Notes: generated by a model from the letters alone, not told the origin. Numbered from the stretch's first letter, positions 1 through 6,860 are shown. The stretch: DNA of 6,993 bases from Spirochaetota bacterium (GCA_003641695.1 QNBL01000143.1:1-6993); one strand, 5' to 3'. Numbers and translations: made by a program.

Positions 1-486
1 TGGCTGGGTATTATTCTGCTACTGCTTTTTTCGGTTAAATTTCCCCTATTCCCCCTTTTCGGATCCGGCAGCCTGAAGAATTTGGTGCTTCCAGCAATAG
101 CTCTGGGATTTGCCCGGGCTGCAGTCATACTCCGTCTTACCCGGGCTTCCATGGTAGACGAGCTTAGTAAAGAATACATAATTACCGCCCGGGCAAAGGG
201 ACTCACAGAAAAGATGATCAACTACAAGCATGCCCTTAAAAACGCACTTATCCCTGTAGTTACGGTTACAGGTATACAATTCGGATACATGTTGGGGGGG
301 GCCATTATCATTGAGCAGGTTTTCTCTCTTCCCGGTCTGGGCAGACTTTTTCTCTACGCAATTTATCAAAGGGATTTTCCCCTGATACAGGGCGGAGTTG
401 TATTTATTGCTGCAATCTTTTCCCTGACTAATTTTATTGTAGATATTTTTTACAGCATCCTGAATCCGAAAATAAGGATATCCTGA
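1..486 (+). CDS. dppB: Peptide/nickel-type ABC transporter permease, DppB family (5'-truncated)
   Basis: This is the C-terminal 161 residues of an inner-membrane permease of the binding-protein-dependent importer family. The reading frame is open from the first base, so the start lies upstream; DppB proteins usually have 300 to 340 residues, so about half is missing. The fragment opens with a hydrophobic segment, then shows the cytoplasmic EAA-type coupling loop (ITARAKGLTEKM...ALKNALIP) that docks onto the ATPases, and the family-typical GAIIIEQVFSLPGLGRL stretch followed by a last membrane segment and a short tail. Its TGA stop shares one base with the ATG of the next gene, so translation is probably coupled. 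With the permease at 3918-4739 it would form the heterodimeric channel. The substrate cannot be read from this part. An in-frame run of eight G lies at 294-301. The family call is firm; the symbol is by family only. Confidence 0.93.
   Translation, partial: WLGIILLLLFSVKFPLFPLFGSGSLKNLVLPAIALGFARAAVILRLTRASMVDELSKEYIITARAKGLTEKMINYKHALKNALIPVVTVTGIQFGYMLGGAIIIEQVFSLPGLGRLFLYAIYQRDFPLIQGGVVFIAAIFSLTNFIVDIFYSILNPKIRIS
473..478 (+). promoter_or_regulatory. Ribosome binding site of the DppD-type ATPase
   Basis: The sequence TAAGGA lies inside the last codons of the upstream permease gene, seven bases before the ATG at 486. It supports that ATG as the start, which also gives the usual short N-terminus ahead of the first beta strand of the ATPase. 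Confidence 0.6.
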
Positions 487-1454
487 TGGAATTAGCAGTA
501 AAAAACCTGAACCTCAGCTTTGTACAGGGAAACCGGGAAGGACATGCGTTAAGAGGGATTAACCTTACTGTTAAGGAGGGTGAGATTCACGCTCTGGTTG
601 GAGAATCGGGCTCCGGGAAAAGCGTTACATCCACTGCCATAATGGGATTGCTTCCAAGTCCTCCTGCTAAGATTAACAGCGGGGAAATAATTCTGGACGG
701 AAATGATATTCTTTCTCTAAATGAAAAAGAAAGACGGACTATACGGGGACAAAAGATTGCAATGGTTTTTCAGGAACCTTCCAAGTATTTGAACCCGACT
801 CTTAAAATTGGAGAACAGATTACCGAGGTTCTTGAACTTCATCTCGGAATGGATAAAGAGACAGCTGAAACCAGGGCACTTGAAATTCTGGATATGGTCG
901 GCCTCGGCACAGGCAAGCGTATCCTTAAGAGTTACCCTCATGAGCTTTCCGGGGGAATGAAACAGCGGGCAATGATTGCCATTGCCATAAGCTGCAACCC
1001 ATCTTTTTTAATTGCCGATGAACCTACAACAGCGCTGGATGTTACTCTGCAGCTGCAGATTTTAAAACTGATACTTAATCTGAGGGAAAGGCTGTCCATG
1101 GGAATACTTTCTATCTCCCATGATTTAAGGGTTGTTCATGATATTTCAGACAGGGTTTCGGTAATCTATGCCGGCAAGATTGTAGAAACGGCTCCAAAAA
1201 CGGAACTTTTCTCTCAGCCTTTTCATCCATATTCAAATCTTCTTCTCCAGTCAATTCCCGATGCTGACAAGCGCGGTTCCCGGCTGGTAACAATTCCGGG
1301 CAAAGTTCCGGACGCAGAAAACATTCCATCAGGCTGTGCGTTTCATCCCAGATGCCCGTATGCAATGGATGTATGCAGAGAAAATGATCCTGAAATGAAA
1401 CCATGCGGTGAAAAACACTTTGCTGCATGCCATCTGACGGATAACAGGAACTGA
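486..1454 (+). CDS. dppD: Peptide/nickel-type ABC transporter ATP-binding protein, DppD family
   Basis: This is one of the two cytoplasmic ATPases that power the importer. All nucleotide-binding motifs are present: Walker A GESGSGKS at residues 39-46, Q-loop Gln96, ABC signature LSGG at 154-157, Walker B FLIADEP at 174-180 with catalytic Glu179, and H-loop His212. The C-terminal extension typical of the Opp/Dpp family follows, with HPY at 247-249 and a cysteine cluster Cys284-x5-Cys290-x6-Cys297-x17-Cys315. In DppD/OppD proteins of known structure this cluster holds a 4Fe-4S centre; binding here is inferred. An extra Cys307 lies within it. The length of 322 residues is normal. The gene overlaps the permease before it by one base and is six bases ahead of its partner ATPase, with which it should form a heterodimer. 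Confidence 0.96.
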   Translation: MELAVKNLNLSFVQGNREGHALRGINLTVKEGEIHALVGESGSGKSVTSTAIMGLLPSPPAKINSGEIILDGNDILSLNEKERRTIRGQKIAMVFQEPSKYLNPTLKIGEQITEVLELHLGMDKETAETRALEILDMVGLGTGKRILKSYPHELSGGMKQRAMIAIAISCNPSFLIADEPTTALDVTLQLQILKLILNLRERLSMGILSISHDLRVVHDISDRVSVIYAGKIVETAPKTELFSQPFHPYSNLLLQSIPDADKRGSRLVTIPGKVPDAENIPSGCAFHPRCPYAMDVCRENDPEMKPCGEKHFAACHLTDNRN

Positions 1455-1460
1455 CAGAGT

Positions 1461-2417
1461 ATGGAAAAATTACTTGAGCTTAACAATATTACAAAGATCT
1501 TTTCCGGACACGGCCTGCTCAGATCAAAACATACCGGGCACCGGGCGGTAAACAATGTAAGCTTTTATATTGAAAAAGGGAGTGTCTTCGGTCTGGTTGG
1601 TGAATCGGGATGCGGCAAAACTACTCTTGCACGGTCCATAATGATGCTCGATCCACCCTCTTCGGGGGAGATACTCTTCGAAGGTACCAACCTGGCTGGT
1701 CTTTCGAGTAAAAAACTTCTTCCCTACCGGCTGCGTATGCAGATTGTATTCCAGGATCCCCACAGTGCTCTTAATCCAAAGATGTCGATCTACAACAGCA
1801 TGAAAGAGGGTCTTGTAAATATCAACTATCCGGTACATAAAATTAAAGAGAAAATTGAAGCGCTCCTTGATCTTGTGGGAATAACACCTTCACACATGAA
1901 CCGGTTCCCCCACGAGTTTTCCGGAGGACAAAAACAAAGAATAGTAATTGCACGGGCACTTTCCCTGGAGCCTGAAGTGCTTATACTCGATGAACCGGTT
2001 TCCAGTCTCGATGTCTCAATACAAGCTCAGATTATAAATCTGCTTATGGATCTTAAAGAACAACTTAAACTGACATATCTTTTTATATCCCATGATCTTA
2101 ACCTTGTTGCCTACCTTTCAGACAGGATCGGGGTTATGTACAAAGGAAGAATCATTGAACTTGGCAATACTGAATCAATCATGGCCAATCCCCGGCATCC
2201 ATACACCCTGAAACTGTTTTCATCAGCACCGGGACATATGAAGATTGAACAGGAAACGGAGCAGGAAAATTCTCCCAAACCTCCGGCCGGTTACAGTTTT
2301 GAGCCGGTCGCGGAATCGGAAGAATCCAACTTTACTTTGGTATCTATAAGTAACAGCCACATGGTTGGCTGCTATAAAAACATCGGGGATAACCCTGAAA
2401 AAAGGAGACTAGTATGA
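1461..2417 (+). CDS. dppF: Peptide/nickel-type ABC transporter ATP-binding protein, DppF family, with degenerate C-terminus
   Basis: This is the second cytoplasmic ATPase of the importer, 318 residues. Walker A GESGCGKT is at 47-54, Gln98 is the Q-loop, the signature FSGGQ is at 153-157, Walker B LILDEP at 174-179 with Glu178, and His211 is the H-loop, so both ATP hydrolysis and dimerisation look intact. The start ATG follows the previous stop by six bases and has a modest AGGA about 11 bases upstream. The oddity is the C-terminal extension: after HPYTLKLF the usual PPSGCxFHPRCP block is replaced by PPAGYSFEPVAE, and only a final MVGCY (Cys304) resembles the normal VACH ending. The cysteines that could bind an iron-sulfur cluster are therefore mostly absent, unlike in the D subunit. 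The frame runs cleanly to an ATGA overlap with the binding-protein gene, so I see divergence, not a frameshift. Confidence 0.95.
   Translation: MEKLLELNNITKIFSGHGLLRSKHTGHRAVNNVSFYIEKGSVFGLVGESGCGKTTLARSIMMLDPPSSGEILFEGTNLAGLSSKKLLPYRLRMQIVFQDPHSALNPKMSIYNSMKEGLVNINYPVHKIKEKIEALLDLVGITPSHMNRFPHEFSGGQKQRIVIARALSLEPEVLILDEPVSSLDVSIQAQIINLLMDLKEQLKLTYLFISHDLNLVAYLSDRIGVMYKGRIIELGNTESIMANPRHPYTLKLFSSAPGHMKIEQETEQENSPKPPAGYSFEPVAESEESNFTLVSISNSHMVGCYKNIGDNPEKRRLV
2401..2407 (+). promoter_or_regulatory. Strong ribosome binding site of the peptide-binding protein gene
   Basis: AAAGGAG sits six bases ahead of the ATG at 2414, inside the last codons of the upstream ATPase gene. It is the best Shine-Dalgarno match in the plus-strand operon and fits the need to make more binding protein than membrane or ATPase subunits. 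Confidence 0.75.
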
Positions 2418-3925
2418 AAAAATTGTTGAAAGCAGGATTAATTCTCATTATTCTGCTTGCCGTAACGGGAGTTTTGTTTGCTGCCGGAGAAAAAGAAACA
2501 AAACCTTTGAACTTTGCCCTCTCCGGGAATCCGGATACCCTCGATCCGCAGGCAACGTCAAGGACGCTAACCTTCCAGGTTGACAAGAGTATCTATGACA
2601 CCCTGGCAGAACCTAATGAAAAGGGCGTTATTGTTCCGGCTCTTGCTGAAAGCTGGGATGTTTCCGACGATTCACTTACATGGACATTTCACCTGCGGAA
2701 GGGAGTGAAGTTCCATAATGGGGATACCCTTACTTCAGCAGACGTAAAAGCCACCTTTGAGAGAATAACAGATGAGAAAACTGCTTCTCCAAACAAGAAG
2801 GCTTTTGATGTCATTTCTTCAATGGACACTCCCGATGACCTGACGGTGGTTTTTACCCTCTCCAAACCTTTTGCTCCCTTCCTGGGATCCATTGCTTCCG
2901 GATGGGGTGCTATTCTTCCCAAGAGCCTTATCGATGCGGGGCATGACTTCGCTTCACAACCTGTTGGGACAGGTCCGTATAAAATGACCGAATGGATCCG
3001 GGACAGCAAGGTTGTACTGGACAGGAATTCTGACTACTGGATGAAGGGGTATCCCAAGATCGACAAGGTAATCATGAATATTATCCCCGAAGCTTCTGTA
3101 CAGATTCAGGGACTTGTTTCCGGTCAACTGGATATTGTATACATGGTCGGGAAAGATGATCTCCCGCTTCTGGAAAAATCAGACGATGTTAAACTTGTAA
3201 AAAACCTGACATCTCTCATTATGGTTATGGCAATCAACTGCAGCCAGCCACCTTTCGATGATCTTAAAGTCCGCCAGGCTTTGAACTATGCCATTGACAA
3301 ACAGAAAGTTCTTGATACCGCATACAGTGGAGGTAAGATTATCGGTACCTTCATGGACTACGGCAACGCCTACTACAAAGATTTTACCGATCTTTATCCT
3401 TACAATCCCGAAAAGGCAAAGCAGCTCCTTAAAGAAGCTGGTGTTGGAAAAGATGTGGAGATCAAGATGTATCTTCCCCAGAACTATCCTCCTCATGTAA
3501 AAGCAGGCGAGATTTATCAGGAGATGCTTACAAAAGTCGGTCTTAATGTAAAAATTCAGATGGTTGACTGGTCAACATGGATAGGTGATGTGTACAGAAA
3601 ATCAAAGTTTGATCTTACGGTCATCGGTCATACCGGGAAACTTGACCCCAACGGAACCTTGAGCGGTTACGGGAAGGGCAAGTATGTTCAGTGGTACAAC
3701 GACGAAGCTGCAGCTTTAATAGAAAAAGCAGCTGTAACCATGGGCTATGAAAACAGGAAAGCCATTTATGACAAGGTCCTGGAAATAATGGCCGGGGAAG
3801 TTCCTTTTGTATACCTCGGATCCTCTTACCGGACCCAGGGAATCAGGAAAAACGTGGAAGGATTCAGGATGACTCCCAACCTTGATACATTCGACTTTAG
3901 ATGGACAGAATTTATAGATGAATAA
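2414..3925 (+). CDS. dppA: Periplasmic substrate-binding protein, family 5 (peptide/nickel/opine type)
   Basis: This is the extracytoplasmic binding protein that delivers the ligand to the permease pair, 503 residues. Residues 1-23 are a signal peptide: two lysines, a long Leu/Ile core and a likely signal peptidase I site at LFA|AG. No lipobox cysteine is present, so I expect a soluble periplasmic protein. Family 5 landmarks follow: NPDTLDPQ (39-46), LTWTFHLRKGVKFHNGD with SADV (88-111), GTGPYKM (185-191), VRQALNYAIDK (286-296) and NPEKAKQLLKEAG (331-343). Near the ligand site, GHTGKLDPNG (405-414) has Lys409 where, by eye, E. coli DppA has the aspartate that holds the peptide amino group. 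This hints at a ligand other than a free-amino dipeptide. The gene overlaps the ATPase before it by four bases and the permease after it by eight. The family is certain; the substrate is unknown and the symbol is only by family. Confidence 0.93.
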   Translation: MKKLLKAGLILIILLAVTGVLFAAGEKETKPLNFALSGNPDTLDPQATSRTLTFQVDKSIYDTLAEPNEKGVIVPALAESWDVSDDSLTWTFHLRKGVKFHNGDTLTSADVKATFERITDEKTASPNKKAFDVISSMDTPDDLTVVFTLSKPFAPFLGSIASGWGAILPKSLIDAGHDFASQPVGTGPYKMTEWIRDSKVVLDRNSDYWMKGYPKIDKVIMNIIPEASVQIQGLVSGQLDIVYMVGKDDLPLLEKSDDVKLVKNLTSLIMVMAINCSQPPFDDLKVRQALNYAIDKQKVLDTAYSGGKIIGTFMDYGNAYYKDFTDLYPYNPEKAKQLLKEAGVGKDVEIKMYLPQNYPPHVKAGEIYQEMLTKVGLNVKIQMVDWSTWIGDVYRKSKFDLTVIGHTGKLDPNGTLSGYGKGKYVQWYNDEAAALIEKAAVTMGYENRKAIYDKVLEIMAGEVPFVYLGSSYRTQGIRKNVEGFRMTPNLDTFDFRWTEFIDE

Positions 3926-4739
3926 AAGTAATATCCGAAACTGGATTTTTAAATTTGCAGTTTTGTTTATAATTTTTCTGGGGGTGACCGCTATTGCGGC
4001 CCCCCTTATTGCCCCGTATAATCCGACAAACCAGGAGATAAGCAATCGGTTTTCGGCTCCTGATGTGCACCATATACTGGGTACGGATAACTTTGGGAGG
4101 GATCTCTTAAGCAGAATTATTTTCGGTTCCCGGTCCGCCTTGATTGTAGGGATCGTATCCACCTCCATCGCGGTACTGATCGGTATGTCAATAGGATTGT
4201 GGGCCGGACTTGCCGGTAAACTAACCGATAACATTCTTATGCTTCTTATGGACAGTTTGCTTTCATTTCCGACAATACTTCTTGCCATTACTGTTGTTTC
4301 CTTCTTCGGATACGGACTGGTACAGGTTATGGTGGCAATAGGAATAATCTACAGCCCTGTCTTTGCCAGAATTGTCCGGGCTGAGACACTGATTATAAAA
4401 ACAGAGAGTTTTGTCGAAGCTTCCAGATCCCTGGGGACCCCGGTTCTCAAACGGGTATTTATTCATATAATACCCAATTTACTGGCAAAGGTTATAGTCC
4501 AAAGCACCATTACCTTTGCCCTTGCAATTGTGATTGAAGCATCCCTGTCCTATCTTGGCCTGGGAACCCAGCCCCCTACCCCAAGCTGGGGGCTTATGCT
4601 CAAAGATGCAAAGGACTATCTCATCCAGGCTCCCTGGATGGCTGTGTATCCCGGTCTTGCCCTTGCATTTACCGTTTTCTCGTTTAATATTATCGGAGAT
4701 ACTCTTTCTGAGAAATTGAATCCCCGGGTACTCAAGTAA
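3918..4739 (+). CDS. dppC: Peptide/nickel-type ABC transporter permease, DppC family
   Basis: This is the second inner-membrane permease, 273 residues, a normal length. A first membrane segment (about 12-32) is followed by the DppC-specific periplasmic block with HHILGTDNFGRDLLSRIIFG (51-70). Further hydrophobic segments lie at about 74-98, 105-127, 133-152, 193-213 and 243-261. The EAA coupling loop, EASRSLGTPVLKRVFIHIIPN split as 167-176 and 177-187, contacts an ATPase. SYLGLGTQPPTPSWG (211-225) is a family hallmark. The ATG overlaps the end of the binding-protein gene by eight bases and has no convincing Shine-Dalgarno sequence, so translation likely depends on ribosomes finishing the upstream gene. 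Unusually, it is separated from its partner permease by both ATPases and the binding protein. The family call is firm. Confidence 0.95.
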   Translation: MNKSNIRNWIFKFAVLFIIFLGVTAIAAPLIAPYNPTNQEISNRFSAPDVHHILGTDNFGRDLLSRIIFGSRSALIVGIVSTSIAVLIGMSIGLWAGLAGKLTDNILMLLMDSLLSFPTILLAITVVSFFGYGLVQVMVAIGIIYSPVFARIVRAETLIIKTESFVEASRSLGTPVLKRVFIHIIPNLLAKVIVQSTITFALAIVIEASLSYLGLGTQPPTPSWGLMLKDAKDYLIQAPWMAVYPGLALAFTVFSFNIIGDTLSEKLNPRVLK

Positions 4740-4741
4740 AC

Positions 4742-5560
4742 ATGAAAATCGGTATACTTTCAGACATTCACGTTGATATAAACCATCAATCAGGAAAAGA
4801 TGTTGTAACTCCTGCTCTATGCACATACATAAACAACAGCAGTCTGAATCTATTTATCATTGCCGGAGATGTCGCCAGCGACTATGTCCTCACCCTCAAA
4901 ACCATAGAAACACTTGAAAATGAAACCGGGATCCCGATACTCTTTGTACCCGGAAACCATGATATCTGGACAGAAAACCATCCGGACCTTACCTCCTGGG
5001 AGATATACAAAAAACTGAACAAGCATCCTCATAACCTTGCCGGAAGCCCCTATACAATAAATGATGACTGGATTGTTATAGGGGATTTAGGCTGGTACGA
5101 TTACAAATTCGGAACGAGTACGTATTCGTTGGAAGACTTTAACCGTATGCGGTTCGAAGACAGACTTTGGCAGGACAGTATAATGGCTAAATGGGATCGA
5201 CCGACTATTGAAATGAACGACTTTTTCCTCCGGAAACTTGAGAAGCAGCTCTCCCGGATCAATACCGGGAATATCATTGCCGTTACCCATGTTCTGCCGG
5301 TAGCTGATTTTACGGTACAAAACCCCTCTCCCATGTGGAAATACCTCAACGCTTTTTTAGGCAGCCCCGACTACGGCACCCTTTTTGAAAAGCATCCCGG
5401 AGTCAGATACTCAATAGCGGGACATGTTCATTACAGGAAAACTGTAAAAAAGAATGGAACAGTGTATATCTGTAACTGCCTGGGCTACTCCACAGAGTGG
5501 CGGGATACCAATGATCCTTTTACAGAGATTCCCCGAGCCGTAAAAACAATAGAAATCTGA
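4742..5560 (+). CDS. Calcineurin-like metallophosphoesterase
   Basis: This 272-residue protein carries every metal-ligand motif of the calcineurin-like phosphoesterase fold: Asp8 and His10 in SDIHVD, Asp43 in AGDVASD, Asn72-His73-Asp74 in GNHD, His183 in VTH, and His228 and His230 in GHVH. It should be an active two-metal hydrolase of a phosphomono- or diester. There is no signal peptide or membrane segment, so it is cytosolic. The region between GNHD and VTH, with GDLGWYDY (114-121) and many Trp, Asp and Arg residues, probably caps the active site and sets specificity; I do not recognise a characterised subfamily. The ATG is two bases after the permease stop and lacks a clear ribosome binding site, which points to reinitiation and true membership of the transporter operon. 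It is the last gene before the convergent gap. Substrate candidates such as cyclic nucleotides or phosphorylated imported compounds are inference only. Confidence 0.9.
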   Translation: MKIGILSDIHVDINHQSGKDVVTPALCTYINNSSLNLFIIAGDVASDYVLTLKTIETLENETGIPILFVPGNHDIWTENHPDLTSWEIYKKLNKHPHNLAGSPYTINDDWIVIGDLGWYDYKFGTSTYSLEDFNRMRFEDRLWQDSIMAKWDRPTIEMNDFFLRKLEKQLSRINTGNIIAVTHVLPVADFTVQNPSPMWKYLNAFLGSPDYGTLFEKHPGVRYSIAGHVHYRKTVKKNGTVYICNCLGYSTEWRDTNDPFTEIPRAVKTIEI

Positions 5561-5574
5561 GAATCAAGTAGGGG

Positions 5575-5598
5575 GTTTGCCCGCTTCGCCGGGCAAAC
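5575..5598 (+). terminator. Strong hairpin after the plus-strand operon, possible 3' end element
   Basis: A perfect nine-base-pair stem, GTTTGCCCG at 5575-5583 and CGGGCAAAC at 5590-5598, closes a six-base loop CTTCGC. It begins 14 bases after the phosphoesterase stop. In the plus direction it is followed by six A, not T, so it is not a textbook intrinsic terminator on its own. It could still end or protect the 3' end of the plus-strand message, with the next T-run at 5642-5647. The structure is certain; the function is inferred. Confidence 0.5.
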
Positions 5599-5626
5599 AA
5601 AAAACTGCCCCCGCCCGGGAGCAGTT
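5599..5626 (-). terminator. Intrinsic terminator of the leftward binding-protein operon
   Basis: Read on the minus strand, bases 5626 down to 5603 form a ten-base-pair stem (AACTGCTCCC paired with GGGGGCAGTT, one G-T wobble) with a GGGC loop, and run into six T (complement of 5599-5604), two of which belong to the stem. It lies 22 bases beyond the stop codon at 5649. A run of A precedes it on the same strand (complement of 5642-5647). The arrangement is a classical Rho-independent terminator. On the plus strand the wobble becomes an A-C mismatch and no T-run follows directly, so it is weaker in that direction. Confidence 0.85.
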
Positions 5627-5648
5627 ATATCTACAATTCAGTTTTTTA

Positions 5649-6860
5649 CTATTTGTTGCTCGGTACTACCTTTTCAACCAGAACCTTCTTACCGTTTTCA
5701 ATCTTGAAAAGGAATAGAGGTTTATCCTGAGGAACTCCGTCCTTGTTTGACCAGTTGAACATAAGTCCTTCGAAATTCTGAATATTGTTACAGTAGTCTC
5801 TGATCTTTATTCTCTCTTCTTTCAACTTTGCAGGATCACCGGTTATACCAGTTTCTTCAATAGCCCGTTTTATCATGTAAACAGCATCGTAGTAGTTAGG
5901 AGAGAGACTGAATGGTTCCATTCCATCATGATCAGCTTTGAAAGCTGTTCTAAAATCTTTCCATCTCTGGCTATCGAGATCGGGATCTACGTAATTATAG
6001 ATCATGACACCATTCAGGTTTTCACCGCCGGTTGTGTAAAGGGCTCCATCGTCTGCACTTGAGAAAACAAGAAGCTTTGAATTGTCTGTCCACCCTCTGC
6101 TCTGCAGTTCAAGAATAAGCTTGGCAACCTTTTCTGCATTTGCGGCAAAAACTATGCCGTCAGGATTCTGGGAAAGGGCTTTAACAACAAGAGGACCGAA
6201 GGTAACAGCATCGGAAGGTACATCAACCTGATTCAATACCGTAACTCCGGCTTTTTCAAGACCAATTTCGTGAGCCTTTGCCATTCCAGGCCATGCACCA
6301 TAGTTTTCAACAAATTGGACCACGTTCTTCATGTCAGGATTTTTCTTTGCCCAGGCGGTAACTACCGGTGGTAATTTCTCTTCTGTAGGGGAGAACCATG
6401 AAATTGCCCAGGGGAAAAACTTGGCCGCATATTCGTAGGAAGTTGTAGCAGTAAAAGAATACAAACCAGCTCTTACCGCTATTGGAACAGCTGCAAGGAT
6501 TACAGGCTCCGGAACCGGCCCCATAACTACCAGAGCATTCTTGGCAAGTTTGGCCATTTCAACCGTTCCTGTCTCAGGACTCATGGCTGTATCGATTCCA
6601 GTTACCTTTACCGGAACACCATTAATGCCGCCCGCCTGGTTTATTTCCCATGCAGCCCTTTCTGCACCCCATTCAAGGTATTCTCCGATACTCGCAATCG
6701 GGCCTGTCAGACAGTTAAGGAAAGGTATTTCCCATTCAGTAACCTGAAAACTGCTCTGAGCAGCTTCGGCACTTTCTGCAGGTTCTTCTTTAGCACCATT
6801 TGCAAAAACAAAGGCAGAAAGAACAACCAACATCGAAACTAACAGAATTCTTTTTTTCAT
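5649..6860 (-). CDS. Branched-chain amino acid-type ABC transporter substrate-binding protein (LivK/HAAT family)
   Basis: This is a secreted binding protein of the Leu/Ile/Val family (periplasmic binding protein fold type I), 403 residues from the ATG at 6860. Residues 1-20 are a signal peptide (KKR, then a Leu/Val core) with cleavage expected at VFA|NGA; a linker rich in Glu, Ala and Ser (21-37) follows. The family opening LTGPIASIGEYLEWGAERA, with INQAGGINGVPV, lies at about 51-84 and the ligand-pocket loop around MGPVPEP at 113-119. C-terminal landmarks include SPNYYDAVYMIKRAIEETG and a FEGLMFNW block, where the family's G-x-x-x-F strand sits. A GTG two codons upstream (6866) is in frame, but the GAGGAG site is only three bases from it and nine from the ATG, so I chose the ATG. 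The gene lies just after a permease gene and ends at a terminator. The ligand may be an amino acid, an amide or a related small molecule; the sequence does not decide. Confidence 0.93.
   Translation of the reverse strand: MKKRILLVSMLVVLSAFVFANGAKEEPAESAEAAQSSFQVTEWEIPFLNCLTGPIASIGEYLEWGAERAAWEINQAGGINGVPVKVTGIDTAMSPETGTVEMAKLAKNALVVMGPVPEPVILAAVPIAVRAGLYSFTATTSYEYAAKFFPWAISWFSPTEEKLPPVVTAWAKKNPDMKNVVQFVENYGAWPGMAKAHEIGLEKAGVTVLNQVDVPSDAVTFGPLVVKALSQNPDGIVFAANAEKVAKLILELQSRGWTDNSKLLVFSSADDGALYTTGGENLNGVMIYNYVDPDLDSQRWKDFRTAFKADHDGMEPFSLSPNYYDAVYMIKRAIEETGITGDPAKLKEERIKIRDYCNNIQNFEGLMFNWSNKDGVPQDKPLFLFKIENGKKVLVEKVVPSNK

Noticed and set aside
46..369. Minus-strand open frame opposite the permease B fragment
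   Set aside because: The product is a cysteine-rich, low-sense translation opposite a strongly conserved permease; it is a shadow frame.
2230..2417. Frameshift at the 3' end of the F ATPase gene as cause of the odd C-terminus
   Set aside because: Recognisable family remnants (HPY, PPAG, SHMVGCY) stay in the same frame up to an ATGA overlap with the next gene, which fits divergence rather than a shift.
3716..4288. Long open frame on the minus strand (190 codons) opposite the end of the binding protein and start of permease C
   Set aside because: It overlaps two well-supported genes completely, its product resembles no family I know, and it has no ribosome binding site or context of its own.
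5561..5648. Small RNA or repeat-type mobile remnant in the convergent gap
   Set aside because: The hairpins are explained by transcript ends, no promoter is visible, and repetition elsewhere cannot be tested from this window.
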